Origin: Scolanthus callimorphus
Lineage: Eukaryota; Cnidaria; Anthozoa; Actiniaria; Edwardsiidae
Length of the DNA: 64,000 nt
Direction of reading: 5' to 3'
Assembly (NCBI GenBank): GCA_033964015.1
Contig: CM066920.1
Location: forward strand, 744,001 to 808,000
Shown: piece after piece, positions 1 to 13,900 of the stretch
Layout of the letters: every line of letters starts with the position of its first letter
Position numbering within the stretch: the stretch's first letter is position 1
Program-made: the position numbers and the translations under genes
The notes under the pieces: model-generated
The model's input: only the letters and a program-made list of their open reading frames with translations
Databases searched by the model: none
Told to the model about the DNA's origin: nothing

Positions 1-3000
1 AGACGCGGGTGCTAGTCACACACGGCGACTCGTTCATACAACAGGCAGACAAGGTTGTGGTGCTTGAAGGAGGAAGCGTCAAGGCGGCGGCTCGCACGGG
101 AGAGGAAGCAGAACAGGTTATTTCTGACGCAACAAACAATGATAAAACTTTGGACTTCAAAACCGTCAAGAAACCAGGTATGAATACCTTCTCTGTGGGT
201 TATCAATTTGTGATATACAGTTACAAAACACACAACATAGGAAAGGCAGAGAAATCAGTAGAGCGTCCTTTTTCAAGACCAAAAGACGGTCGCTTTAGTG
301 GCTTGGCGCGAATGTTTTGTGACGCAGCGATTAGTATCACAAAAAAATAAATATTGATAAAATACTCAAAACCAAAGCCATTATTTCACGGATCCTCAAA
401 CAACAACCGAAGGCGAAAAGCCAGGCTAGACTAACTGGGAAATATGAAGGTGACGTCAAAAAATCTTCATGTCAAGCCACTAAAACGACTGGGTCTTTGT
501 CTCGGAAAAATAACCGTCTCTGTCCCCTTAGTGCATGTTCATACCTGAGTACCAGAAACAGTCGTCATCGTCAAGTCTGGTGGAATAGTCTGTTCCTTTT
601 TGTCGATCTTTGTAACTCACTTTACAGCACACGTTTCCCTCCTCCAATAGAAAACAAGTAAAACAGGGCCCCGTCTTATGGCAATGATAACTCACTTTAC
701 AGCATAATTTTCCCCTTCTCCAATATGGCAACGAATGGCCAAACGGGAACTTGGTAGAGTTTTGTTATCGTGAATAGTTTTGATTTCTCGTAGACCAATC
801 TGAGCGAACTGCTGACGCTCCCGGTGCCGCGGGACTCGAGATATCCGATGAGGACAAGATGGTTGGCCACGTGTCCCTGTTGGTATACTGGAAATACTTC
901 GTGGCGGGACTCCACTGGCTCTTCTTTGTTGTCACAACGTTCCTTTTCCTCATCAGTCAAGGTATATTTAACCATTATCCTGCGAGATTGCGCAGAATAT
1001 CGTCTGATACTTAGCCGACGAGGGACGCAGTCCCGAGTTGGCTAAATCAGACGATATTCTGCAAAATCGAGCAGGATAATGGTTTTATTATTCAGCACAT
1101 CGATAGCACAAAAAAACCCGAAAAACATGACTTTTGTGTATTATTTTACAAGCTCAAAACATCATATTTCCCCCAGAGACGGATATCGCAGGATAACTGT
1201 CATGTACAGAAGACAGCTATTGGCATTCCAATGACCATATTTGGGCAGTGCATCGATGTGCTAAATAATAAGAAGTGATATGTTATATTTCTTCATTTTC
1301 CATCGCGCACTTTATGTAAAAATCGGCTGATATTTATATTTATTTAAAGATAATTGGCTACTTGTCTGTATTTAAATCCTCCCAAAACTGTTTGATCCCC
1401 AAAGACTGTATATTTGACCGATTTGTCATTGATTTCAGGAAGATTTCGTCTTGAAAACGCTTTGAATGGTAGCCATCTTGGATTGTCAAGTCGAGGCGCT
1501 CCATCTCGACCAATCATATGTCTTAATACTGGATTCAAAAAATAAAACAAAAAACTCTTTCCGCGGTTCGTGAGACCCTCGTACCGATTTTTCGGTGACA
1601 TGGGATACAACGTAGGTTACATTTTATGCCGATTGTATGCTTCATAAGCCGTTTTCACTCAGGGTTTCCTGTCATCTGTTATTTTATTTGCAGTTGCATT
1701 AACTGGGGCAGACGTCGCTCTGTCGTTCCTCAGCAAATCCAAGAACAAGCAGCAGAGTTGGTCAGATGGCATGCCGCTCTACGTGGCTCTCCTCGGTGCT
1801 AGCATCATATTCAGTTTTTTGACCGTAGTGCTGTTCCTCTTGATGACATACAAGTCATCTCTTGCCCTCCACAATAGCATGGTGTTCACGATACTTCGCG
1901 CGCCTGTCCTCTTCTTCGATACCACTCCTGTTGGGAGAATAACGAATCGATTCTCCAAAGATATCGGCTGTGTTGACGAGTTGCTTCCATTCCCGTTCAT
2001 TTTGACGGTACAATTAGTATTGAGTCAGTTAACTGCCGTCATAGTTCCATCCGTCAGTAATTACAGATTGCTGGGCGGTACAGTTCCCTTGCTTATTATC
2101 TTCTGCTGGCTGTGTGTTTATTACTTGAGAACATCGAGGGAGCTGAAGAGGCTTGAATCAATCTGCCGCAGTCCCGTCTTCTCTCACTTCTCGGAGACAA
2201 TGGAGGGTTTAGAGACGATCAGAACTAACCACAAAGAACAAGTATTTATTGACAGGCTTTACAGGTGGGAAACTGAACAAATTAAGTCATTTGTTTGCTA
2301 GTTAGTTCAAATCTTGACTGTTTGTGATTTGCGGTATATTTTTCATGCGGTATTGAAACACGAATCATTTCAACCCATGATGAACATCCACGTATGAAAG
2401 ACACAAGCAGAATAGAAAACTCCCTAACATCCAAGCCAGGTCTCGAACCTCGCGCGACAGCGGCAAGACACAAGCAGAATAGAAAACTCCCTAACATCCA
2501 AGCCAGGTCTCGAGCCTCGCGCGACAGCGGCAAGACACAAGCAGAATAGAAAACTCCCTAACATCCAAGCCAGGTCTCGAACCTCGCGCGACAGCGGCAA
2601 GACACAAGCAGAATAGAAAACTCCCTAACATCCAAGCCAGGTCTCGAACCTCGCGCGACAGCGGCAAGACACAAGCAGAATAGAAAACTCCCTAACATCC
2701 AAGCCAGGTCTCGAACCTCGCGCGATAGCGGCAAGTAACAAGCAGAAGAGAAAACTCCCTAACATCCAAGCCAGGTCTCGAACCTCGCGCGAAGGCGGCA
2801 AGTAACAAGCAGAATAGAAAACTCCCTAACATCCAAGCCAGGTCTCGAACCTCGCGCGACAGCGGCAAGAGGCAAGCTTCGTAACTCCGTAACGCGACGC
2901 CATCCACGCTTCCCCAAAGACTCCCTCTTGTTAGCTTCTGTCTGTTTGATCGGGTTAAATTCTTTTCCTTTTCCTTAGCTTGCAGGATAAGCAAACACGT

Positions 3001-4824
3001 GCGTTTGTAATGACGCTGGGAGGTGAAAGATGGTTGAGCGTCAGGACTGAAGTCATTTCTGCTGCACTGATCGCCATTGTTTCTGTTGGTGCCCTACTAA
3101 TCCGACAAAACCCAGGTATCCTTAGAATATACCATGTAAAAGCTGATAGGCAGAAAAATATAGTCACTAGGTAAAGGTAACTGTTGGAAAACAGGTATCC
3201 CGGTAAAACAACTTTTGTCAGAGCACATAGTTACACGTTATACGGGTAAAATTGATAAAAACCTTGTATAATGACACAAAGACGAGTTCTCTGCCAATAC
3301 TTGACCCCCGTTAGCTCATTTGAATGTACACGGCCCGCGGGGAATGAGGGAGGGTCTCTTCCCCTTCCCCCAATCGAAGAAAAGACTCGCTACTTTTCTC
3401 ACGTTTTGTCTCAGTGTTGGCCGGTCTTGCGCTGACGTATGTCACGACCACGGGTGTTCTCTCCCAGAAGATAGTACGGCAATTCGGATTGGTGGAGAAC
3501 TGTATGACGTCAGTGGAACGAGTGATGACATACACAGAGATCAATCAAGAGCCTGGCTACATGATAAATAAGAATCCTCCGGACAACTGGCCCACTTCCG
3601 GACACATCGTCATGGATGACGTCACTCTCAGGTAGGGATATTAAATAATGGTCTGTATAAGAACTAGGCAAGCCAACGGCAAAGCATGCTGGAATGCAAT
3701 TAATTTCTATTGAAAATATAGGCAATTTCATTGGCTTAGACATGAAAATCAGTAAGTTCACTATGCTAAAAAAACTTGTCTGAGGATTTTTAGGAATATA
3801 TATAAGCACATGTGGTACTCACAAAGAGGATATGCAATTTTAAAAGACTTTGTATGTGGGGAACCTAGCGCAAAATGCTGATTCTCACTCCTTTGTTCTT
3901 CTTTAATCTGATTGGTCTAGAGACTTTTGTTGCCATATGTTCTCAAAGCAAGTCGAAATCTATCAATTGTTTACTGTTATTATGTTACTAGTCATGATAA
4001 CTTTCTGTGGTAAAAAAATAGGACATATCCTACGTGGGGAACGTTCAATGCCGTAGAACAATGGAGGTTTGCCTAGATCTTGCATGGATGATTACTTAAG
4101 TGAATACTCGTGAGTCATGCTGTATTATACATTCACGTTTGACGCATATTTCAGGTACTACGATGGAGGACCAGCAATCCTTCAAGGCCTCACCTGCCAA
4201 ATACAGGCGAAAACTAAAGTCGGTATCGCAGGGCGAACTGGAGCCGGGAAATCTTCCCTCGTAGCGACTCTAATGCGCATGCCCCAGGCTGAAGGTGCCA
4301 TCATTATTGACGGCATCGACATCTCCACTCTCAACATCCGGGAGTCCAGGAAATGCATCTCCGTTTTAGCGCAAACGCCGGTTTTGTTCCAGGGAACGTT
4401 ACGTGAAAATCTGGATCCGTTTGACGAGTTTGAGGACCATGCTCTATGGGCTGTTCTGTCTAAGGTCCAACTCCATGACCTTGTAAGAGGATTAGACAAT
4501 AAATTACACTACGAACTTTTAGAGCAAGGGTCTAACTTTAGCTTGGGAGAGAGGCAGTTGTTGTGCTTGGCGCGGACATTACTGAGAAAAAATAAAATTC
4601 TGATCCTTGATGAGCCAACGGCGCACGTGGACCCCAAAACAGAGGAGACAATGCAGAACGCGCTGTGGAGCGAGCTACAGAATTGCACAGTAATAACCAT
4701 AGCGCATCGCCTTCACACGCTTACAGAATGTGACACTGTCATAGTGATGGAGGGAGGGAAGATAATACAGACCGGAACGGCGTCGGAAGTGCTTTGTGCA
4801 GATCCGCAATATCTGATAACTTAA
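1..4824 (+). CDS. ABCC4/MRP4-like ABC transporter, C-terminal part (6 exons)
   Basis: Multidrug-resistance-protein type ABC exporter of subfamily C; the family moves organic anions or conjugates across membranes using ATP. The gene runs in from the left edge. Coding exons: 1-177, 794-961, 1694-2264, 2979-3115, 3415-3631 and 4155-4824, with splice phases that all agree. The first exon holds the end of NBD1 with its H-loop (VLVTHGDSF). The next four make the second transmembrane domain; hydrophobic stretches include LHWLFFVVTTFLFLI and LLGASIIFSFLTVVLFLL, and the family motif APVLFFDTTPVGRITNRFSK is present. The last exon is NBD2: Walker A GRTGAGKSS, signature FSLGERQL (usually LSxGQ or SVGQ, so Q is replaced by E), Walker B ILILDEPTAHVD and H-loop TIAHRL. 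The residue pattern is closest to ABCC4 as I know it, but other short ABCC members cannot be excluded. The stop codon is TAA at 4822-4824. Confidence 0.9.
970..1084. repeat. MITE-like inverted repeat in ABCC intron
   Basis: About 39-bp terminal inverted repeats, AACCATTATCCTGC at the left and GCAGGATAATGGTT at the right, enclose a short loop. The element starts 8 bases inside the intron, directly after the 5' splice site of exon 794-961. Confidence 0.8.
2401..2870. repeat. 67-bp minisatellite, 7 copies, in ABCC intron
   Basis: Seven head-to-tail units begin near 2401, 2468, 2535, 2602, 2669, 2736 and 2803. Each contains ACACAAGCAGAATAGAAAAC and a GC-rich end (CTCGCGCGACAGCGGC). Units differ by only a few bases. 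The array fills most of the intron between exons 1694-2264 and 2979-3115. Confidence 0.95.
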
Positions 4825-4880
4825 AGAAACTACTGAAAATGATGGCTTCATTTTTATGATGGGACAATAACAACAATAGT

Positions 4881-4886
4881 AATAAA
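4881..4886 (+). other. polyadenylation signal of the ABCC gene
   Basis: AATAAA lies 57 bases after the TAA stop of the transporter gene. No competing signal was seen closer to the stop. Confidence 0.6.
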
Positions 4887-6971
4887 ATACAGCTTGCAAC
4901 GCTGTTATTGGTTTTAATAACAAATAAATATTATCCTCACACTACAATTTTTGACATTTACGACTATATCTACTGGATAAACATGAAAGTCGTTTGTAAA
5001 ATACATCATGCGTGATGAATGAATCATACGACTAGCTTTACTGTGGCTTGTAGAAAACCTATCATGCATCAAAACCTATCCCTCTTCACCCTCTCAACCC
5101 TAAGATCAGTGATAGTGGCAATAAATATCCCTATTATGCTCGATAGGAGAATTTAGTCCTAGACCAGCTTATGGTCACTGAGCTGATCTTCTCGTCATTT
5201 CTCCTAACCTGTTTGTTTGAATATAGACTGCAAGTGTCGAGAGAATAACGCTCTCTATTAATTACAGAGACGAAAGGGTTGCCAATCTATTTTTATCGGC
5301 ACTATTCTACGTTAGGATGAAGAGTTAAAAAAGTCAGGCCACCATCGGACGACCAAGTTTAAATCAGGAATCTGATAGTCCGTTCACACGCTGAATCATG
5401 ACTAAAGACGATTCAAAATCCACCTCGTCCATTTGCATCTCCAGTGAAACGTCACAACTGCCAATGTGTTGTTTGCCTCTAATAATATCTACTGAAATGA
5501 AATGTGTTTATAGTTTAAAGTTATAGAGTTTACTTGACGAGTGTGAACGCACTATCAGTATCGTAGTAGCAAACGGTGCAATGTCCAAGAGATATTGAGA
5601 TTTATACTACAATAAACAGAGCTGGAAAAAATATTCTTACTTGATTGGACATATGTCCATTCAAGGAGGTTTTATGTCCATTGAAACGTTTCTCTTGGTT
5701 GTCTCTACTGGAAAATTGGCGGACATCTGAAAATTGGTCGGGCATTTGGCGATTTTGATGGGACAATGTCCGATGACCGGCAGTAATTTCCAGCTCTGAT
5801 AAAGGAAAGGGATAGGAGGTGTTATCTGAACCAAGATCAACGTACAAAGATGTTGACTATCCTTTTCACTGACAAATTACGTATACAGTATAAATAATAC
5901 TGACCAGTGACAAGTGAATGAACGTACAGCTTGAAATATAAAATGCATATTCTAATGAGCCAACGTTTGGGAACTCCGCAATTGAAAATTGCGCATTCGT
6001 CACTGAACTCTTCGGATGTTGGTCCTGCTTGTAAATTCAACATTAAGTGTAACTGTTCAACATTATTCGGTTTAGTGAAAGGGTTAAGATCCTTTGTACT
6101 TTTTGACAAATTCTCGCGTATTCGGCATGACCCTGAATCCGTCCACTGTCCAGGACTCGCATGTTGTTCAGTGGAGTACACGACGCAAAATGAAGGCATT
6201 TTCCAATAAAAGGAGGTCCCCGTCGATCTCCCGGCGAGAGTTTCAGCAAAGTGCAAAACAAGACGAAAATCGCGCATAACGAGCTAACACTGAGCTCAAA
6301 ACTTGGTGAGTGGATATGTATGAGTAGTCTTTCAGTTACCATGACAAGAAACGATTAGTGGCATTACGACCAGATAGCAATGTCCCAAGTCCATTCCAAC
6401 AACAGCTTGTCGTTGTCAGATTTCATTACGAATTAAGATCAACTGAGTTCGTCATTAAAAATACCAATACCAATACCGCAGGCACGATTTAACAATTTTG
6501 ATCATACCAACACGTGACAAAAACCGCCAGTTAAGTTCAAAATAACGACTATTTACCACCACAATGAAATGCCAGTTTAGATCTTGAAAAGTGTGAATTT
6601 GTGTTCCTCAAAACAAGTGGCTATAACTTATAATTGCATTTTTAGAGTCTGAGATACTAGTAAATATAGCTCCTCGTGTTTAGCTTGCAGAATGTTTACA
6701 AGCGACGTCTCATTTAAGGAAGATCCCTTGAGGTAATTCATGCACTACCATAGGGACAACACATTTCCACAGCAACCAGCTTACGCTCTACCAATGGCAT
6801 AACATAAGCAGTCCTTCACATGGATACTATCGTCATGGCAACATAGCCTTGGCACGAGGCTGTGTCATCATAGCGACAGTCAATATATCTGCCAGTCAAT
6901 GTAAACCTCCACGACGCTGTTTTTATGTACAGATTTGAAGAATATAGGAAAACTCACGCCCTCTATCGCCA
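4887..6971. other. intergenic region between convergent ABCC and PCM1 genes
   Basis: No coding exon, RNA gene or clear element was recognised. It must hold the PCM1 3' UTR, but no AATAAA on the minus strand was found close to the stop. Short open frames here on both strands have no recognisable domain. Confidence 0.6.
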
Positions 6972-9900
6972 TCATTTTCCAAAATCGGCGTTATTCATAG
7001 GCCCATTGACGGATTCTGTAAGAAAAAGCAATACGGTGGTTAGCACTTGGTGTTGTATCTACCAGAGCAAGGTATTTTAAGCTAAGGAAAAGGAAAGACT
7101 GGAGAGTCCTTAGTGCCTTGACCCTAGTTAACTTGTGTTGTCTGAAGGAGGACGATCCGAACTCAACGCGACCAAAGAGAAAGAAAAAAATTGTCTGTTT
7201 GTTTCTACCAGTCTGTGATGGGAGCACTACAACGCGTAGACTGCTTACAGTCCCTTCTTTGGCGAACGTCCGTAATTCGAGAGAAAGTCCTCATTCACGA
7301 GAAAAACAGCGCCACGGGGGAACTCTCGTCGGAGGAGCGCCAAAGGTGCAACGATGGCGTAGGACGAAGGACTTTCTCTCGATTTACGGACGTTCCCAAA
7401 GAATGGACTGCAAGCAATCCATACAACGTCGAGACAGGCACGCTTCCTACCTGGGAGAGCATTCGGATCCCCAGCCAGATCTGAAAATAAAAAATGAATC
7501 TCAGTCACCAATAACACACGGTAAATATACACATAACAATATTTCGAATCATTTCGAAGCAATAATCGTTTTGTTATATTTAATATAGTTATCACGCAAG
7601 AGGTCAAAAGAGCCTACCATGGCCCCAAACAACGCATGACTGAACAAGTGTATGCACTCTTACAACAAGGTTGAATAGGAGTGTCAAACCTAACGAAGTC
7701 TACGCCGGGATGGCCAAAGATCCAATGACCTTTAATATCCACGATCAAGTGTTCTGAGAAGGGCTTCAGAGCAGTCGAAGTAAGTGTCCTGTTGTTGAAC
7801 ATACCCTGTTCACCATCCAGGTGTGCTAGGACACCTTGTACTCCTTCCGTTCGACTGTGCTCCTCGGCTATGCGAGCCTGGAGGTCTGCCTGTTAGTACA
7901 AATCAGACAGGTAATAAAAACAGTGTCTTGTGTCCTGAAAGGGGGGGGGGGGAGGGATTTACAAACGGTTTTGATAGGTAGAGGACGAAAAACATTTCCT
8001 CCTTAACTGTCCTCTATATAAAGATCTTAGGCAAGCCCTCATTAGCTCTACTCACTTCAGACAAAAAAAGCTATCCCCTGATCAGCTTTTTAAGGTTATT
8101 ATTAATCCTCCATCCAGTCTACAAAAAATTTGTTCAAAATATATATTTGATTGTTTCGAAAAAAGGAAGAAAAATATAAATTTAAACTAAAGTACTGCTG
8201 AATTATTTATTGGGCCAACACCGATGTATATTATATTTTACAAGGTGCCAATAAAGATTGTCTATGTCTATGTCTATGTCTAGGTTTCCATCGATAATTT
8301 ATTTATTTACTACGCACTTTCTGGTGTATTTCGACCGTAAGGCTCATATCGTGGGAACAAAGACCTCTTTGTGGGACATCATATTACTTGGTAATCTCAA
8401 GCACATTCAGGCTTAGAGATGTGACTAACAGGGCGCGTATTGAGGTAATTTCGCTTCGATTTGCTGATTTGCGGACGTTTGGCGAAAAAAGGTCAGCAAA
8501 TAGTCCTATATCCTGTCCACAAACAGGAAATTATGTATTACACCAAAATGAGGCATAGCGCCAAAAACATCTGAAATTCTACCGCTTCTTACAACAGGTT
8601 AAACCTGATATATTTACCTCCGTTAGACCAGTTAATTTCGTTGGCAAGTCATCGATGATCACTTCAAAGTCGTCGTTTTCGTCTTCTACCTAAAGGGTAA
8701 CAGTCACAAGTACGTGAGAGACTGGGATTTTGGTTTTACTGCTACTATTTACGTGACATCAGGTTACGATAGAATCTCGTCCCCATAACCTTCGGCCCTT
8801 TGGGAGACACCAGCCAAAAACTCTCGCAAAATCCTTTGTTGTTAGGCTCAAATTCTAGGACCTAAATTCGTTTTAAAGGCCCATAGTCAACCGGGAACCT
8901 TTGCGCTTTGTTTTCAATTGGATCTATTGTCATTCAACAGCTGTGATTAGCTGATACTGAAGTTCGCAAAGGGGTTCCTATTGTTCTTCGCATTTCACAA
9001 GTTGAAACTGAAAATTTGCATTGAATTTTCAACTGCGCTTTATTCTTGTCCGCCTGCAATGCGGCCTGGGTGCTTATGGGCCTTTAAAGGTGGCACAAAA
9101 GGCATCTATCACTCCCACCAACCTGTCCGTTCTGAAGATGTTCTGGTCGTGCGGCAGCGGCGGCAGCAGCAGCTTGTGCTTGGTCATCTTGTGGTGCATC
9201 ACTGACATCACTATCCGTCTCCTCCCCTCGTTGCTTCCGTCTCTCTCTACTAGCTGCCGCCGCCCCTGCTGCTGTTCCACCCTCGCATTCCTCTAGGGTC
9301 CGCCTGGCTTCCTGGTCATCGTACGACTCTTCTCCATCCTCCTCGCCGCTTCCCGCACTATTGTCAAATGTAGGCGATCAGAGGATCGAAATATCTTACT
9401 TAGACTTCCCCCATTCCACGAATCCCGCGAGGGAGCTGTGGTATAAGCTATTTTGTGCCAAGAACGACACAAAGTGAAATTAAACATTCTGCGCGCGAGA
9501 CAATGCTCGACTTTGGTAACTTTCCGTATTCATTTTGACTCAAGTTTTGTACAATCGTCTTATTACAGTTCACGTACACCTACCTCATAAATGGTTTGGA
9601 CTCGCTGACGGAAAGTTCCAGCTTGACACACTGAATGTAGAAAGCATCAAGAACATTTAATCTCGCGTCTAACATCACGTTAGCATTCAAAATCACACAT
9701 CGACTCGTACCTGTTGAGATTCCGCTGCGCTTTTCTCTTCATTCCTAAAGAGAATACAGGTTGTTAGTTGGTTAAAAAAATAAGTTATATTTGTCCGTCA
9801 CGTACTGTGTCACTATGAGTCATTGCATCGAAAGCGTGTCTCTTCGTTTCTCTTCACTTGTGAACCAAGAGTTATGTGACGTGCTGTTTCTAGGTATAAT

Positions 9901-10911
9901 GCGACAATTCAATCACCTACCCTTGCACTATGTCCTGAAACTGTGCGGCCATATCATCATCCCGCGACTGCAAAGAAAAGCAAACACACTGGAAATAATG
10001 CCCGGAATCATCATTGGAATCATGAAGTGCTTTAAAGTGAGGAACACATTCTGCCGAGTTAGTACTCAAGGTTTCCTATTTTGTATCCCCACGCATGTCA
10101 ATGTCAAGGACCTAGAATTCCTGGACGGTCATACAGCAGCAGGTGGCTACCCTATCACAGGCGAAAAAATCCAGGGAGGCCATGAACGAGTTCATTAGAA
10201 TACCAGGGTATCTGAAACTGGGCTCTTCAACAGGCGGGTGCAGATTATTTGGCGACCGCCCATTGCATTATATCCAAACCAGGGAGAAAGGATATGACTC
10301 CTGTACCTTGCCCAGTTCCTCTGCCTCTGCTTCCATCTGCTCCTTGCTGACAGGCAACTCATCATCATCGGCGGCCTCATCATCGGCAGCAGCTTCGTCT
10401 TCAGCATCAGAATCTTCAGATGATGAAGATGACGAGGAAGAGGAGGAGCTAGTTGTGTCATTCTCATCCTCTTCCTCTCCCTCCACACCTTCTCCTTCTT
10501 GGGGGAGGGATTCCGCACCCTCAGCAGCACTGAGATAAGAACAAGCTCGTTATTCTCGTATTCCTTCTTGATGAAAAGACTGCACAACATGCTTTTCCGC
10601 CCATGAAACCAGAAGTCACAAATTTGGAGAGAATGTGTCTAGAAAATGTCTCAGTCGTGGTTGAGCTTTGCAGCTCATAAACACTAATGTCTGCTAGCGT
10701 GAGAAGCCTTCAGAAGCCTTGGTATTTTATCGAGTGTTTAATAAGCCGTCCTCTGTGATAAGCCCCCTCTCTCTAATAAGCCCCCGGGCACTTATTAGAG
10801 CGCTTACAGTATGTCATCTTACCTATCTCCTTGTTGTTCTTTCTCATCTCCTTCACCTTCGTCTTCCTTGTCACCCTCTTGACCTGTCCCTGTGTCTGTA
10901 CTCTCGGTCTC
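6972..10911 (-). CDS. PCM1: PCM1 block 6: acidic tail and C-terminus
   Basis: Exons 10823-10911, 10307-10529, 9921-9967, 9711-9744, 9584-9630, 9123-9357, 8618-8689, 7805-7889, 7451-7480 and 6972-7015. The first two are strongly acidic with a run of ten Ser residues. Exon 9123-9357 has an Ala-rich stretch. Exon 8618-8689 (DDFEVIIDDLPTKLTGLTE) and 7805-7889 (ADLQARIAEEH) match human DFVKVEDLPLKLT...EADLRKKMVEEE. The last three exons are small; the final exon encodes ESVNGPMNNADFGK and is the least certain, resting on splice signals and phase only. Confidence 0.8.
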
Positions 10912-13900
10912 CTAGAAATACACAAGGCGGTGAAATACCCAAGTGTAGTACAAGTGCACATCTCTCTCACTCGACCTGAAGGAAGAAACAATCTGCTCCA
11001 ATAAAAACAATTTTACCAATCACTTACATGTCTCCAGAAAGGTTGCCTTCCACGACTACCGGGTCTGAAATGAAAAAAAAAAACGCTTTTTAGAATATCT
11101 GCAGTAACTGGTCTTTTGCCAAGGCCACAACAACAATACGTAACGCCCAAACGTCACTTCTTCTTCTGCAGCATAAAGTGGAATCACTTGTAGAAATTTC
11201 GAATATCACAGGTACTTGATTTAGTTAATTACTTTTAAAAAAATTCACCGAGTTCTTTATGTTTGTCGTAGGAAATAACACCTTTCTATGGCTTGGTGTA
11301 TTTAGGGCCACGTTTCGTGCCTAGATAAGCAGGTAATAGTACACGGTATTGGGTTAAGACTGATCTTGAGTCAGGCCTCTTACCCATCCAGATCTTGCAT
11401 CAATCGGAAGAATGCTAATTCATTAAAGAGGATCTCAGACATGTCAACAAGCATGTCCTCTCCACAGTCTTTCATCCTGTACGACAAACAAGGAAAAAGA
11501 ACCATCAGTTGCATTGGACAAGGAAACGAGGTTAACAGGCTTTCGAAATGATCCTCAGAGAATTTCTGCTTAAGAAAGCTTGATAAAAGTCACAGAATTT
11601 CTTACGTTCTTACTTTTTATCTTCGAACTTAGACAGTGAATCCAAGAGAATGGCTGCGAGTTGCTTGTGGAAGAATCGTCCAAATTCCTGCTCCTCTTTG
11701 ACTTTGATTCTGGACAACACAAGGTTGCGAATATAGCCAAGAAGATCGCGGGTGCACGTGTCTTCCATGTGCTCATTTAGGTACGGAATTACCTCCTATG
11801 AGAGACAAATACTACATTAGTAACATGCTGATACCACTGTATGCTACTGTAGATACAGCCTGGGATGAGAAAACAGGCGGCCATCATAAGATGGCCAACC
11901 TTGGGAGGGAAAACGGAAGTCATTCTTGAGACAAAAGGATGAAAACTGTGAGCCTTGGGAGTGAAAGTGTGCACTCTTGAGAAAACATTCCGTCCCTGGA
12001 ATTGGATGAAAGTGGCGATGAAAGTGTCTGCTTGTGAGGAATACCTGTTAATGAGGTCGTATAGTTAGTATAAAACAGAAACATTACATGAAATAGAATA
12101 GTTGTGATGATTGTAGTAATGAAATGATGTTGGACATACCGCCATAATAGACTTGATCTGATGATCCAATGCTTGAGTGTCTATACGTGGATACTGCAAA
12201 ATAGACAACATTATAAGCTTACAGTAACAGTAACACCGACCCACATATTACGCACTAGACACTAATATTACCTTCCTGCCCGCACTTCACCAGCAGAACG
12301 TAACCTCCTTGCCGACCACACCCTTACTAGCCCCATACGAGGATGAAAGCTCCCATACCTGAACATCAGACTTTGACATCGATCTTGCCGGCCACACCAT
12401 TACCCCAATTACATGATGTGCTTACTCATCTACTACACCTACCTGAACATCAGACATTGACGACTCGCTACCCATGTCACCAGCAGAGCTAGTGGTAACG
12501 TCGTCCTTGCCAGCCGCACCCTTGGCCCCATTAGGGGATGCACCCATCTGTAGCTGCTGCAGGGTACGCAACTTGCCTTCCTCGCGCAGGCGCTCGTATT
12601 CACGCATTTTACTCAACGTCTAAGGAAAAAGGAAGAAAGAATACGTGTACATGGGTAGGATTGATATTTACATTCTTAAACACGAGCAAGTAAATGATAG
12701 CCAAATAGCCAAATGTTTCAACAATCCTTCAGGTTTTGGTTTATCTGATTGCCTGATCAGAAAGTTCCTCATTCAAGGCAGTTGTGTGTTCAAGTTATTA
12801 TATATATGCAAATTAATATATTATCCTCAAAGAGCAAAGCCAAGAATGGGACAATTTATTGACCAAAAAGGGGCAAGAAGTGCGAACCCTGGATAGTTAT
12901 CATTCAATGCTTAGATGTATATGGAAATCTTTACATTTCGTCAAAAGAAACTTAATGATAGCGTTTTAAAGAAGGTGACAGCCAAGCGAAAGTAAAGCCA
13001 TTGTTATCCGCAAACTGCGTGTACAACGTAGAGATTACACCAGGAATGTTTCCACAATGATGAAAGATTCACAAGAAACAAAGAACGGTGTGGTTTATCT
13101 AACCTTGTCCAGGTGTATGACAGTATCCCCTAGACCCTCCGATGCAAATGGGCTCTCTCCCGCCTGGCTGGATGTAGGAGTAGACATCGTACTGCCTGAC
13201 TCCACATTCTCTGCATAGTCATAGATGCCTTCTGTGATTACTTGTGCAGGCACAGCATCGTCCTGAACCTGGTTATTTTGAAAACGTTTTCTAGAAGTCA
13301 AGGGGGTGCAACAATTTGGTCACATGATGGTACGTCATCAATGACGTCACTTCAACGCTTGAAGTTGTTATCTTAGTAAGAAAACGCTTGCAGCAACGAA
13401 ACTTGTACAAGTGGTCGCATAATAGGACTTCATTATTGACTTCACTGGAACTGAAAAAATCCTATCCCAGTAGGAGAACACTAAGCTGCTAGTATAGCGC
13501 TGGCAGACAACCAAATTCAGTTATTCATTTATATACCTCGTCTTCGGAGGTTTCCACTGTCTCGCTTGGTGTTAGTTCAGAGTTTGACCCCATCCATGCT
13601 TGGAATCTCTGAAAAAAATGAACATTTAAAAATATATATGGCAGAATATATAGCCAATACTTTCAATAGACAAAATCGGCTAATGGTGTTAACATCTTGT
13701 TGCCATCCAATTCAGATCATGTGCTGTTTCCTTTGGGTGGATACTTTTGTTAGTTCTGCACATACACTCGTGCACTCGGTCAAGCGAGAAAAATTTGAAA
13801 ATTGTAACCACCCAAAGGAATCATCACATGATCTGAATTGGGTGGCAACAAAATGTGAACACTGTTAGCCGATTTTGTCTATCGTATCTGTAGCATGTTG

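Noticed and set aside
5837..6277. 146-codon open frame on the minus strand downstream of PCM1
   Set aside because: No recognisable domain, a competing frame on the other strand, and it lies past the PCM1 stop where 3' UTR is expected.
7118..7588. 156-codon plus-strand open frame
   Set aside because: It runs through an inverted repeat and the antisense of two small PCM1 exons; composition looks non-coding.
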